DNA from: Nageia nagi
Lineage: Eukaryota; Pinophyta
Length of the DNA stretch: 64,000 nucleotides
Assembly (NCBI GenBank): GCA_050084985.1
Contig: JBITNC010000001.1
Location: 188,170,001-188,234,000 of the forward strand
Reading direction: 5' to 3'
Shown here: positions 22,071 through 33,059 of the stretch, in pieces
Layout: the number at the start of each line of letters is the position of its first letter
Position numbering within the stretch: position 1 is the stretch's first letter
Notes under the pieces: model-generated
What the model saw: only the letters and a program-made list of their open reading frames with translations
The model's database searches: none
What the model was told of the DNA's origin: nothing
Program-made: the position numbers and the translations under genes

Positions 22071-22617
22071 TGCAAGAGAAATGAGGAGATCTAAAGTGCA
22101 ACCCCAAAAATCTTCTCCTTTCAGCCCCAAAACACCAAATGATCTTGGACAATGTTCCCCTTAGCTCCAAATCACCAACACAATGCTCCCCTCAGCTCCA
22201 ATCTTGTTCCTCTCAAACCTGCAAATGACAAAATGAGGAGGGGTTTCTTCTATTTAACCCCAAAATTAACATTCTGTCCTTGACTGGTGGCAAATTTGAG
22301 GCGAACAAGATGTTTTTTTTTTGCGTATAAACACATTTTTTTTTCGCATTTGGGTGATTTTTCTGTCTTCTAAACCTTGCAAATTCATGCCATTTTGCAT
22401 TTTTTTTAGCCTTTGTACGCAATTTATTTGCGTTTTTGACCTTTTTTGTCAATTTGAAATTGGTAGCTTCAATTTTTTTGTCCAAATTCACATTTTTTTT
22501 GGAAACAATCGTGCAAAAAAAGGTGAAAAAATGGTGAGAAAAGTTCATGGGAGTACACAATGTTTTAGAGAATGTTTGTCAGTTTTTAAAAAATGAATAT
22601 TTGCGAATTTGGCATTT

Positions 22618-22640
22618 ATACGCCGATTTTTTAAACACTA
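22618..22640 (-). repeat. hAT terminal inverted repeat, right
   Basis: Read from 22640 leftward: TAGTGTTTAAAAAATCGGCG. It pairs with the left repeat at 17682. Confidence 0.75.
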
Positions 22641-23340
22641 CCTGACAGCCCTCTCAAGGTTGAAGTAGGGGTTAAGAGAATGTATGGGCATAACACTTAT
22701 AATCGCCCCTCATGGCTCTCCTTTGAAACTCCAAGCCGCTTGTGCAATCAAACAAATGTTACCTTTTCAAGTGCTTTAGTGAAGATGTTTGCAAGGTTAT
22801 TGTTGAAAGGTATGTATTGAATCTTCTATATTTTGCCCAGTTTTAAATCTCTTATGTAGTGCATGTGAATTTCAATGGGCTTAGTACTCTGCTTCAGTTG
22901 GAGACATAACAACTATCTCTTGATGCTTACTTGGCCAAATGATAGGACCACTCGTGAGTGAAAAAACAAAGCTTGATGTAAATCTTCATCCATTAGCATC
23001 TCCTGCAAAATTTATATCACAATAGCCAAACAACTTGACTTCACAATCGCTCTTATACATGATCCCTTTCATATAGGTGCCCTTTACATATCTCAACAAA
23101 CGTTTGAGTGCTTGCCAATGTGACTCATGTGGTTTAGTGTAAAATCTTTCTAGGTATGAAGTTGTATGTGCAATATCAGGTCTTGCATTGGTGAGATATC
23201 GAAGACTTACCACCATGAACTTAAATAGAGTAGCATCCACCTTAGAGTCTTCAGAACCATCTCTACCAACAAGCTTTAGTTTGAGAGCTGTAGTGAAATT
23301 TTTACTACTAGCCAAAATGTTGGAAGATAACAAAAGGAAG
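22641..23340 (-). pseudogene. Copia RT/RNase H fragment
   Basis: On the minus strand: the RT C-terminal/RNase H junction (VDATLFKFMVVSLRYLTNA, RPDIAHTTSYLERF, HWQALKRLLRYVKG, VKLFGYCD) at 23333-22986. It continues into a degenerate RNase H (SGPIIWPSKHQEIVVMSPTEAEY near 22930-22870), then jumps to the C-terminal LGKI...NLANIFTKAL block (near 22800). It ends in a purine tract at the hAT border. An internal deletion and stops make it dead. The rest of the element upstream is missing. Confidence 0.8.
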
Positions 23341-23699
23341 AAAGAATGCCAATTATTGATCTAATTGATCAATAGTGAGTGCAAATCTTATAAAGATAGG
23401 AGAGTGCACTTACTAGAAATAGTGCTAGCTACATATTCATCAATCAACTACCAATGCTAATATGAGGGAAATAAAGGATCCAAACACGACGATTGAACAT
23501 GTGTTGTTGTTCTAGTGGCTCATCCAATGACCTATGCCATTTAAAGACACTAGCAAGAGAAGTTGCAACATCAGTTGGTGTAAAGTATGCACAAGCCTAT
23601 CACGCAATAAGTCAAAATTGAAAATCTAATAAGGAGCAACACGTAACATTGATCTTGACAATCTATGATAGGTTTTGATTTGATTGGTTATAAAAGTTG
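23341..23699. other. Stretch without recognised feature
   Basis: Between a copia fragment and a solo LTR. I see no coding or structural signal. Confidence 0.4.
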
Positions 23700-23704
23700 A
23701 GTCA

Positions 23705-24843
23705 TGTGATGTCCCCCTTATACTTTTGGTGGGACCAGTTTGGTCATCTTGTACTATATCTACTTATTGTATTTGTATTTGCAGTGTGCAACTTAGGATA
23801 GGAGGTTTAATGGGTCATGTGGACCCCACTGTGAGCCCCAAGTGGGATGTCTCCCTCCTGAGTGGTAGAATAGACATGTTTTGCATTGGAGATCCTTGAT
23901 TGTGGGAATCCCAAGGTAGATTTATACATTATCATGTTGGACGGCCATCAGAGTGCTAGCGCTAGCTTGGGGAGGGCCCCATATCCCCATGTTGGCTTAT
24001 TAGAGCTCCAAGATCCCCATGTTGTCATATTATGTGTTTATGACACCCACATTGGCATTTAAGTGAATTGGGCCCCCCAATTACCCGACGTTGGATTGGA
24101 AGGGTCTGGAATGATCCCAAGGTGAGCTCCAAACATGGGAAAGGTATAAATAGACATTGGAGCTTCAATATTGGACAACTATTGATCATTATTACTTCTA
24201 CTACAGACCTTCGGGCACAAGTATTAGCAGCGCTAAGCAAACCATTCTTAGACGGAGCGTCTAGAGGGTGATTAGGTAGTGGGATCTTGATCGTCTATAG
24301 CTTAGGTGGAGCACCTAGCCCATTTGGTGGTATTCCGAGGATTCACTTCTACCTTCAATGGTTCACCAAGGTTCGAGGAGGGCTCCTTCAATGGAGAGGA
24401 ATCGAAGTTTGAGGAAGTGTGTCTATCCCGTGGTTCTACAACTATTCCAGATTGGAGATATCATTGTATTGTGACCTAGTTGGCACCCTGGAGGCCAACG
24501 ACTACCCATTGGCCAATGGTACTGTATTTCATTCATTGAATATCATTTGTATAGCCACAGGGCATTGGATCTTGAGTTGTGATTGTATTGCTTCATCTTG
24601 TGCATGTGTTGGATCTTGATGGTTGTATATGTTTATATTTATCATTCGGCAACATCTTGATGTGTTAGGGTTTAGATTATGCATGTTTGAGCCAGACGTT
24701 GGCATTTTGAGTATCTAAATGTTTAATGTGATTGCCCTAACCCTAACGTTGCATGTATGAGGGTATGATTGTATGTTGATGCCCTAGACTTGATGATCCA
24801 ATATTGCTAGTTTGAGCTTGAGTTTAAAATTTGGATCATCACA
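23705..24843 (+). mobile_element. Solo LTR, copy B (1139 bp)
   Basis: Starts TGTGATGTCCCCC and ends GGATCATCACA, with a perfect 5-bp duplication AGTCA at 23700-23704 and 24844-24848. It contains a TATA-like ggtataaatagac (near 24145). No internal domain is present, so it is the product of LTR-LTR recombination. The same family occurs at 18331-19574 and 44971-45687. Confidence 0.9.
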
Positions 24844-24848
24844 AGTCA

Positions 24849-26399
24849 TATCTCGAAAAGAGCGGTAGCTATTGATCCAATTGCTCACCCCATGACTTGC
24901 ATTATTTAGCAGCCTTAACAAAGTAGAAATTAGAGAAAGTCATGCCATTGGCTATGATAGATGAAGCAAGGGCCCCATAGGTATAAAAGGCAATAGCGAG
25001 ATATGTTCGTTGCATGGTGCATGCTTAGAAATCCATAAAGAATGCCAAATTCAGTTGAACCCAATGAAATGAATCAACAACCAATATCTATGTGGAGAGA
25101 TTTGTGGGCTTGTAGGGCTCGAGAGTTAGTAAGAAATATCCATTGCACAAAAGCTCATCGATTGTTTGATCTTGAAGATTGAGGACTCAATAAAAAGAAA
25201 AGCAGATTACAGGGGATGCAACTTGAAACCTCATTGACCATTTGATCAAGAGAGCAAATTAGTTCATAAAGAGGGGTACTAAAAGTAGCTGGAAGGTGCC
25301 TTCAATATCGTCACCCACTTCCTCCTACCCATGACTATGTCAAGGCTAAAACACTCATTGCGAAGTTGTATGCTTCTAAAAGAATTGCAAGACGCCTTCA
25401 ATGTGTCCAACCGCCTCCCCCTATTTACAACAAGGTACCTTCAAATAGGCCAAGGTGCCCACTAGAGGTAGGTGAAGATGTTGTTTGTCAGCAAGAGCAG
25501 TTAGAATTATCAAAGGACATATCAAGGTGACCATCTCATGTATGGTGGAGGTCTACATTGTCAACAAAGAACAGCAAGAACCATTAATGCAGTAATTACG
25601 AATCTCACAATTTGTAGCCCCAAGTTGTTGGTTTCAGCTTCATGAGTAATAAACATTAATGCGTTGTGTGTACTCATGAAATGACTCAGATCTAGAATGA
25701 ATCATTGGTGTGATCAAAGGAATGAAATCTTAAATGCAATTGGGTAAAGGTTCCCTATGAATGATAGCCTTGAGTCCAATTATAAGGAAAGAGAATTCTT
25801 GAGATTCATGCATGGCATCTAGCCTTGTCTGTGTATTTTCTTCTACTTTCTTGTCTGTTGATTGAAATTCGAATGTTTTGTTAATTACCATGGTCTAAGC
25901 CCCCTTTAATTTCTACCAGAATTATTTGTATTGAAGAAATTAATACAAATTTCTATAACTATTTCCTGCCCTATATCTTGTGTTGACTCACAATGTTCGT
26001 TACTTTTTATAGTCATTGAATGTGTGCTTATTTATCGTCTGAAGGTTGATGATTCATGTGTTCGTCTTAATGTCAGTTGATAGATAGGGAAACTCTGATC
26101 TTGGTGCATCACCCTTGTTAGATTAGAATTTCATTTTATGCAATCTAGGGACTTTTGCATTGAATATCTTACAAGGAGCTGACCCTTAAAATACCAGAGG
26201 TCATTTTGCAAGTCACAACATCCCCCACTTGCAGAATTTCCCATGTTGTCCTTTGTGTGAAGTGTTGGTATGAAATGCACCTAGCCTATGGAATAGGTGG
26301 TTGTCATATTAAAAGTAACAACAGTTTTTGGCATGCATAGTGAGACTTGATAAATTCATCTCGATTAAGATTTCAATGGTTGTCTCAATCTTTTTGTTT
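24849..26399. other. 1.5-kb stretch without recognised feature
   Basis: No motif I can name on either strand. The right part (about 26140-26400) may be the leader or LTR edge of the gypsy element that follows, since a catcccccacttgcag block resembles retroelement leader sequence. No LTR pair or primer-binding site could be shown. Confidence 0.35.
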
Positions 26400-26929
26400 A
26401 AGAAGAGGCACAATATAATTATTTCACCTGACGACTCCATTGGAAGAAGAGGACTACCGAAAGTAAATGAGACCAAGACTGGCTACTAGATCCACATCAA
26501 GAGCCAATCTTCAAGCTTTGCTACTACTTCTCAATCCTACTTGTAGAAGAAGAGCACATCGCCAAGCTATGGAAATACCACAAAGCCAAATCCCAAGAAG
26601 TTTTCCAGCATGGAATGATTGAGGCCCCTTACAACCACCAGTTCCTTCTCAGAAAGGCCAAAAGTTTAAAATGATTACATATTAAGGTCCAAGTGGAAGG
26701 CCTTAGAGGAAAAAGCCTGGCCAAATCAAGTGGGACTAAGAGCTCCAAACACATCAGCAGCTCTTAAGCAAGTAGGTCCTTCTATAGTTGCCTCGAGTTG
26801 GAATCTGCAAAATATTTTAGCAGCTGCTAAAAAGAGTATCAGCGAGGCTCCTAAACAACATAATATAATTCAGATCCAACCTATAGCTATTTAATATTGC
26901 TGTTGGAAGGCTTAGACCTCCGTGGGCAT

Positions 26930-27800
26930 CAGTCAACACTCAAAAAGCTGAAACATCTGGTCCATTCGATGTAGTGGATTGTATGAAAAAATCTACTGCT
27001 GATATACATCTATGGGACATGCTATCTATGTCTGCACAAATGAAGCACTTGGAGGAAGACTTATGGAAACAAAAGAAATTGGCAAACAAAAGCCATTTGT
27101 AGTCCTCTAGATATTTGGAACTAAGATCAACGCCTCTAGGCCCAGGCCATTCTACATGACTCTGATTCATGAGGATAAGTTAATTCACAATTGCATAAGA
27201 CTTGGCATAATTATTCTTTAATCAAGTGATTTATGGCTTGGTAGAGACTTAATTAAGATATATAAAGATTTTTAAAATCTTTGGTGAGAATCTAAGGCTT
27301 GCATAAATTGGTATAATGTACAAGACTTTATGTAGCTATCTAATAAAGATTTAATCTAGATTAAGACTTAACTAGAGTCTCAATTCTAGATTGACTACAT
27401 CCATCATGTCTAAAAAAGTAGTTGATGCTGAGCTTGAATTATGAGACCGTTGATAAAGGAGTTATCTGCTTGGATGCGGGCTCAATTTAAATATTAAGGA
27501 TGGTTTAAAACTTGTCATTGACCCTACATACATTCTCAAATTTAACAATCACCCAAGGTATAGCCATCATAGAGCTTCCCTCTTCTTTCAATATTGGTTT
27601 ACCAAGAGATTTCACAACAAAGATAGTAGGTTATTTGTTTTTGGATTGGACTCGTATGTTGCTCATAACCAGATATGGGACTAAGATGAAGATTCCATCA
27701 GAACCTCCCCATATGCATTATGTCAAACATGAGCCATTGATCCAAGCGCAAAATGATCAAACCTTCATCTTGCACGAATCACCATTAATCCATAGACAAG
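26930..27800 (+). pseudogene. Gypsy protease region
   Basis: Contains a SGPFDVVDCMKKSTADIHLWD block, then DKLIHNCI (about 27175-27205), the region in which the protease DSGA motif should follow but is replaced (RLGHN). After that come IVDKG-like and GLPRDFTTKIVGYLFLDW (27600-27650) blocks known from plant gypsy retropepsin regions. The catalytic motif is lost and frames change. Confidence 0.55.
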
Positions 27801-27929
27801 GTTAGAACCTCAATTTCTTATGAGCAGAAGGACCAATGGGTATCTATAAACTGGGAATGTGGTCTTCATGATACTTTCAAACAAACTGGTATGGGCACTT
27901 ACATGATCTTTGATGAAAATCTTTTAATA

Positions 27930-28350
27930 CTTGAGGATGCAAAAGAACACAAAAATACTTTTGACTTTTGGAAGTTATACTTTGATGGTGCAAAAGCAAT
28001 AAAGGAGCAAGAGTAGTCATCTGTTTGCTTTCTTTTGAAGGAAAGAAAGATACTATGAGCCTTTAGACTTCAATTCAATTGTTCAAATAATGTAGCAAAA
28101 TATGAAGTCTTGGCACATGGACTTTAACTGGAAAAAAGGAAAGGAATCAAGCTCTTGCAAGTTTTTGGAGATGCTGAATCGGTTATCAAACAAGTCTGGT
28201 TTCTTTGCTTAACTCAAAATAAGCTCATGAAATCCTATAGACAAAGGGGGTGGTTTTTGATTAAGGAATTTCATGCCATTAATTTGTAAATTATTTTCAG
28301 AACCCAAAACTCTCAAACTGATCGCATGGCCGTGGTAAGATCACAATTTG
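27930..28350 (+). pseudogene. Archaeal-type RNase H domain (aRNH), upstream of RT
   Basis: Read in one frame with three internal stops: WKLYFDGAKA (first catalytic Asp), then FRLQFNCSNNVAKYEVLAHGL (catalytic Glu), then LLQVFGDAESVIKQV (second Asp), then TQNSQTDRMAVV (third Asp). The D-E-D-D set is complete. The NN.AKYE context is that of the additional RNase H of Tat-lineage gypsy elements, not the ordinary gypsy RNase H. Stops at 28015, 28055 and 28123 inactivate it. Confidence 0.75.
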
Positions 28351-28618
28351 ACCTAGTAAATCATATGCTACAAAAATGAGCAACACGTGAAATTGATCGT
28401 CAGATTAGCAGTATCCGACAATGATATGTACTGGTACGTATTTGAAGATGATCAACAAATTGTTTGTTTCATTAAACAATCAACGGAACTTGCAGAACTA
28501 GTAGGGAAAGCATTAGTGGTGAATCTTCGTAAATTCACAAATAACAATATTTTTGAAATTTGCATTTGGCGATTTTGGCAGGCTTCTATTACCACCTACT
28601 CGACAAATGTTTAGGGGG

Positions 28619-28631
28619 GTATATTGTTTTT
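28619..28631. repeat. LINE target duplication, left copy
   Basis: gtatattgttttt, identical to 30420-30432. Confidence 0.85.
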
Positions 28632-30419
28632 TTGTTGAAGGGTAAAAAGGCGGGGTTTTAAAAGGATCCCCAAAACCTGCCAGATGTTTCATATATGATC
28701 TACAAAAGTTCACTTACTAATCCAAGAGAGTCCATATGTATCTAAGTGACAGCAGAACCACAAATACCTTAAATCCAAGGAAGGCTGTGGTTATTAACAA
28801 CTAATTACAAACTACTCCTAAAACACCATCTATAGTATTTCTGCCCAGTTGCAGCTCAGTTACAACCCTACTACAAACTTAATCAAAGTATATCTTAAGG
28901 GGCCTTTATTGGGCCCAAGAGGTGCCCATACATGTCCAGAGTCTGCCGAAAGCCATTTGTAATCTCTTCTAGAGTTTTCTTTTCCCTATTTTCCTGTTGT
29001 GATGGTCTTCCAACATGGGCTTGTCTAATAGTTGGAGTCTTTGTAGGAGCCTCACCTGTTCTTGCCAGTATCCCTTCATTATCTTGTTCCTTTGCCTTCT
29101 CCTGTTTCTAACTGTCTCCCATTGTTCTTCATCTTCACCAATTTCCATTCCTATAGGTTCTGAACAAGTATGATTTTCTTCCTCAATTTCTTCTATTCTG
29201 TTTCCTAGGTTAGGATTACCTTCCAATAGCAGTAAGGGCTGAAAGGTGTTCCTTTCATTCAAAGGCTGTGATTGTGTTTGATACTGCTCTTGGTTCCTTT
29301 TGTTTGGCTGTGCTTGCATTTGTCTTGGCATGTGTTGAACTTGTCTTTGCATTGGTTTTTGCTGCACCGGTGCTTCCTCTCTAACCTCTTGCTTCTTCTC
29401 TGGACACTCGTTGGTGTAATGATTAAATTTCCTTCATATATTGAATCTCACCAACAAGTTTTCATACACAATCTCCTGCTCCCAAGTCTCTCCATCCTCT
29501 TCATCAATGAAAATCTTTTTCCACAGTTCTTTTGTGATGTCTATATTGATGGAAAATCGTACATTTGTCATTCTGGTCTTTGTTCTGGTTACCTTGTCTA
29601 TGGATATTAAGGATCCTATCCCATTTGCAATTCCTACTATATTACTCATATTCCAGTAATCTATTGGAAAGTTTGGATGACTCAACCATGTAGGAATTAG
29701 ATCAATGTTTTTTGTTTCCTGTCCGAAACCTATATGCCACTTTTTGAGCACCACCAATCCTTTAATTCCTAAAAACCAAGGTCCGAGCTCCATCAGTTTT
29801 TACATATCTTCCTCATACTTAAATTTGAACAACATGAACTCCTTTGGGAGTGACACTAGGCCAGCTTTTCCTTTTGTCATCCATTTTTCAAACATTCACC
29901 TTCAAATAATATCCAGATTTTATCTCAACCCTACAAATTTAATGATCAGAATGCTTTTGTTATTCTCAACCTCATGAATTGCATTGGGGACCGTAATGCT
30001 GATCTCACTGTTGACAACCTTGGATTCGATTTTTGCCTTGATTTGTTCTTCAACTTAGTCTCTGGTTACTATATTGACCCATGAATTTAAAGGTTTTGAA
30101 TCAGGTCTTCGCCTGACCTTCTTCATCACAGGTTTCCTGTTTCCCTTCCCTTTAATTGTCTCCCCTTTCCTAGCATCCATTCCTACATAATTTGGAAGAG
30201 CTCCTGGTTGCGTTTGAATCCCTAGAGGCATGAGCAAAGCCCAGCTGATGCCCTAGCATGCAACTGATCCCACTCCTGGCGTGTCACCTCCTTGTCCCGC
30301 CCATCCAAGCCCTATTTCTTGCTTGTGTTCGCAGGCCCTATATTTATTTTGTAGAACTTGCTTCTTCTTCAATATCCCTTGATAAGATTCTTCACTTGGT
30401 TCATCACTATTCTGGGGGT
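28632..30419 (-). mobile_element. LINE (L1-type), ORF1 only, 1.79 kb
   Basis: Flanked by a perfect 13-bp duplication gtatattgttttt (28619-28631 and 30420-30432). The T-run on the plus strand at the left end is the 3' tail, so the element is on the minus strand. It encodes ORF1 and goes straight into a 3' UTR, with no endonuclease or RT. It interrupts the gypsy element. Confidence 0.85.
28969..30400 (-). pseudogene. LINE ORF1 (DUF4283 and zinc knuckle), broken
   Basis: On the minus strand: a basic N-terminal region, then a DUF4283-type RNA-binding core at 29793-29434 (MELGPWFLGIKGLVV, then YWNMSN, VTRTKTRM, IFIDEEDGETWEQEI). The zinc-knuckle remnant RFNI-stop-RKFNHYTNEC follows at about 29430, in which one Cys codon is replaced by TGA. 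A Gln/Pro-rich low-complexity region is at 29367-28969. Plant L1-type ORF1 proteins have this layout and bind LINE RNA. ORF2 (endonuclease/RT) is missing altogether. Confidence 0.8.
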
Positions 30420-30432
30420 GTATATTGTTTTT
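30420..30432. repeat. LINE target duplication, right copy
   Basis: gtatattgttttt, identical to 28619-28631. Confidence 0.85.
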
Positions 30433-30584
30433 ATGGGTTGCATTGTTGACCTTTTACAAGGTTTGGACACTTTAAAATTTCAATCACCTATAGCACAAAA
30501 TATGAAATGGCCCATTTCACTTTGAAATAAAAAAAATTCATTTTCTTTCACACATCAGCTACTTATAGCCCAATTTTGTGTGAC

Positions 30585-30870
30585 CTGATAACAAATTTTG
30601 GGCAACTCGGTAGACAATATATGGTGATGCAGTAGTAGATTTGTGGTTACTTGTTAGTAAATTTGTTATGACCTGGTAGCCTATTTATAACGACCCAATA
30701 GCATATTTATGATGACCCGGTAGCAGATTTGTGATGACTTGGTAGCATATTTATGATGATCTCGTAGTAAATGTAGCAAACTTGCGATGACATGGTAGCA
30801 TGTTTGTGATGGCTAAGTATCATATTTGTGATGACTTGATAGCAAATCTTTGAGGACTCGGTAGTAGTTT
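30585..30870. repeat. Minisatellite, about 22-bp unit, about 13 copies
   Basis: Degenerate tandem copies of tagcatatttgtgatgacccgg (22 bases, written here in consensus form only in part: tagcatatttgtgatgac). Copies diverge by 10-30% and one is interrupted. It lies between the LINE and the RT region of the gypsy element. Confidence 0.85.
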
Positions 30871-31599
30871 TGGAGTAGGGTATCTTTCAGAGGGTGTAAC
30901 TTTTGATCTAGAATTCTATTTTCAGACCTTTTTTTAAATCAAAGATCTCAAAGAGCTAGGCGTATTAAATTGATCAAATATTGGTTCAACACTCATTAAA
31001 AATCTGAAAAACCCCTTGTAAGATGTTCAATATGAGCTTTAAAGTTTTTGTAGTGCGATATCAAATAAAAAGTGAATAGAGATTTAGCAAGAGTAATAGG
31101 AGGCTAGATTTTAGGGTTACAAATGAAGATTTAGAGAGGACAATACAACTAGCTTGCATGCCTCCCATGTGGCTACCTTGCATGTGTATGCCAATCATGT
31201 ATATTTTTATGTGGCTTCAATTCTTACAGAATTCAGTATATTTTTAGTTTTTACACATTTTTCTTATTAAGCTATTGATTTTGCCAACCTTTTCCATCCT
31301 TTTGTGATTCAAGTACAAAATTCACCAAGTGTTCTAAATAAGTTTTTATCAGACTTGCCACCATTTCTAAAATGGTCTTAGGTAGATTCGTCAAAATTTT
31401 CCAATGTGGTTTGGGGGGGGGGGCAGGTCTTAAAATTTAGCTTGAGAACTAGCCCCCAAAGTTAAGGAAGCATATTATGATCAGATCATACAGCTTAAAA
31501 CAAATAAGCTTCAAAGTGGATTGGTTACATTAGAATCCCTCTTTGACTTAGATGAACAATTCAAAAGCAAGATGGGGATAACCATTGATCAACAAGACT
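30871..31599. other. Linker before gypsy RT, nothing recognised
   Basis: AT-rich sequence with an 11-G run near 31412. The last 200 bases may be the RT N-terminal extension. Confidence 0.4.
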
Positions 31600-32930
31600 A
31601 TTAAGAAATAGAAATGGCTCCGGAATGGACAATAAAAATGAGTAAGATATCCACAAAAGAAGAGAAGCAATTCTTATATCTAAGTAGCAAATATGAAAGA
31701 GTAATGGCTTGGAACTATGGAGATCTGTGGGGATATGATAAATGCATCATTCAACACATAGTAGAGCTAGCTCTTGATGTTAAGACAGGCAGATAGAAGT
31801 AGAGAACGATTAGTCCTAAAATTGAGCCGCTTATGAGGAAGGAACTCTTCAAATTGTTGGATTCAAAGATCATTTTCCTCCTCAAACATACTACCTGGGT
31901 CTCAAATCTGATGCCCTTAAAAAAGAACGGGTAAATTACACTCTGTGTTGATTTTAAAGACTTGGAATAAAGCTTGTCTAAAAGATCATTACCCTTTGCC
32001 AACAATAGATCGGATCCTTCAAACAGTTGTTAGCTCAGATTCTCTTTGCTAGGTGATTTCTCAGGCTTCAATTAAATATGGGTAAAAGATGATGATCAAT
32101 ATAAAACTGCATTCACTGCTAAATGGTTTCTAGGTCTCAATCAAATATGGTACCACCTTCTAGAGAGTCATGGATATAGCATTCAAGGATTTAATCGACG
32201 GAACATTCTTAATCTATGTGGGTAACCTAACACTTTTCTCCAAGAGAAAGGAAGATAACTTCAAACATTTGGAGAAAATCTTTTAATGATGTCAAGAGTT
32301 CAGAGTATTCCTTAATCCTAAAAAATGCATATTCAATGTTCCACAAGGAAAACTTCTGGGTCATTTAGTATCAAAAGAATGTGTGACCATTGATCTCGAT
32401 AAAGTTAAGATAATCACAAATCTCTCTCTACCTCAACATAAGAATGTTCTGCAATTTTTTTTACGGTTAGATTAACTTTGTCAGGAAACTCATATTGATT
32501 TTGTGGGAAGAGCTAGACCAATGACCTTGATGCAAAAAAATGGTGAGCCATTCAAATGGATGGAAGAAGGAAAGAAAGCCTCTGAAGAAATAAAGAAGGC
32601 TAATAAGAGCCCTTGTATTGATAAACCCAAATTTCAACAAAAAAAAACATAATTTAGAATGCGGAAGACAATTCAATATTGCTGCTTTTCTCACAGAAAA
32701 GAATGATAGCGACAAAAATGAGTGACCTATAGCATTCTTCAGCTAGACTCTGAAAAATTATGAAGTAAAATATAATTTTATGGAGAAACAAGCATATGCC
32801 CTACTCAAAGGACTGGAAAAATTCAAGCACTTGATCTCTAATAACAGAGTCACTGCTTATGTCATTCACCCTTAGTGTAAAAGAATATATTTTAGAAATA
32901 GATATCAGTGAAAAGTGAGCGGGATGGATC
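31600..32930 (+). pseudogene. Gypsy reverse transcriptase and RNase H, broken
   Basis: Blocks in order: EEKQFLYLSSKYERVMAWNY (31650-31710), a WVSNLMPLKKNG-like block (31890), CVDFKDLE (31940), GDFSGFN (32050), then an active-site block reading LIYVGNLTLFSK (32210-32240) where YVDD is expected, so both catalytic Asp residues are lost. Next are FLNPKKCIFNVPQGKLLGHLVS (32310-32370) and the RNase H block EKQAYALLKGLEKFKHLI (32780-32840). Many stops and frame changes occur. Confidence 0.75.
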
Positions 32931-33059
32931 ACCAAAATATTAGAATATGGTATAAAGATCAAGACAACTAAGTTGATCAGAAATAGAGCTCTATGTCAGA
33001 GCCTTGCAGAGAATCTTGAGGCCTTAGAAGCTGATGAAGGGGTATGCTACATTGGTGAA

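Larger units (their letters stand above)
17682..22640 (-). mobile_element. hAT-superfamily DNA transposon, with nested solo LTR
   Basis: Bounded by degenerate terminal inverted repeats: CAGTGTTTGAAAAATTCG at 17682 and, on the minus strand from 22640, TAGTGTTTAAAAAATCGG. The 8-bp flanks (cttaacac and cctgacag) agree at 5 of 8 positions, consistent with an old 8-bp duplication. The interior encodes a broken hAT transposase on the minus strand. About 1.24 kb of the 4.96 kb is a later LTR insertion (18331-19574). Subterminal regions are rich in A-runs. Confidence 0.8.

Noticed and set aside
24728-24750. Telomere-like ccctaaccctaac blocks (also near 45563)
   Set aside because: Only two units, not the plant CCCTAAA repeat, and at the same position in two copies of one LTR family, so it is part of the LTR sequence.
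29272-29977. Plus-strand open frames over the LINE
   Set aside because: They are the complement of ORF1, which has recognisable DUF4283 and zinc-knuckle sequence on the minus strand.
30585-30870. CRISPR-like array (regular short repeats)
   Set aside because: Units are contiguous and degenerate without spacers, in a plant retroelement; it is a minisatellite.
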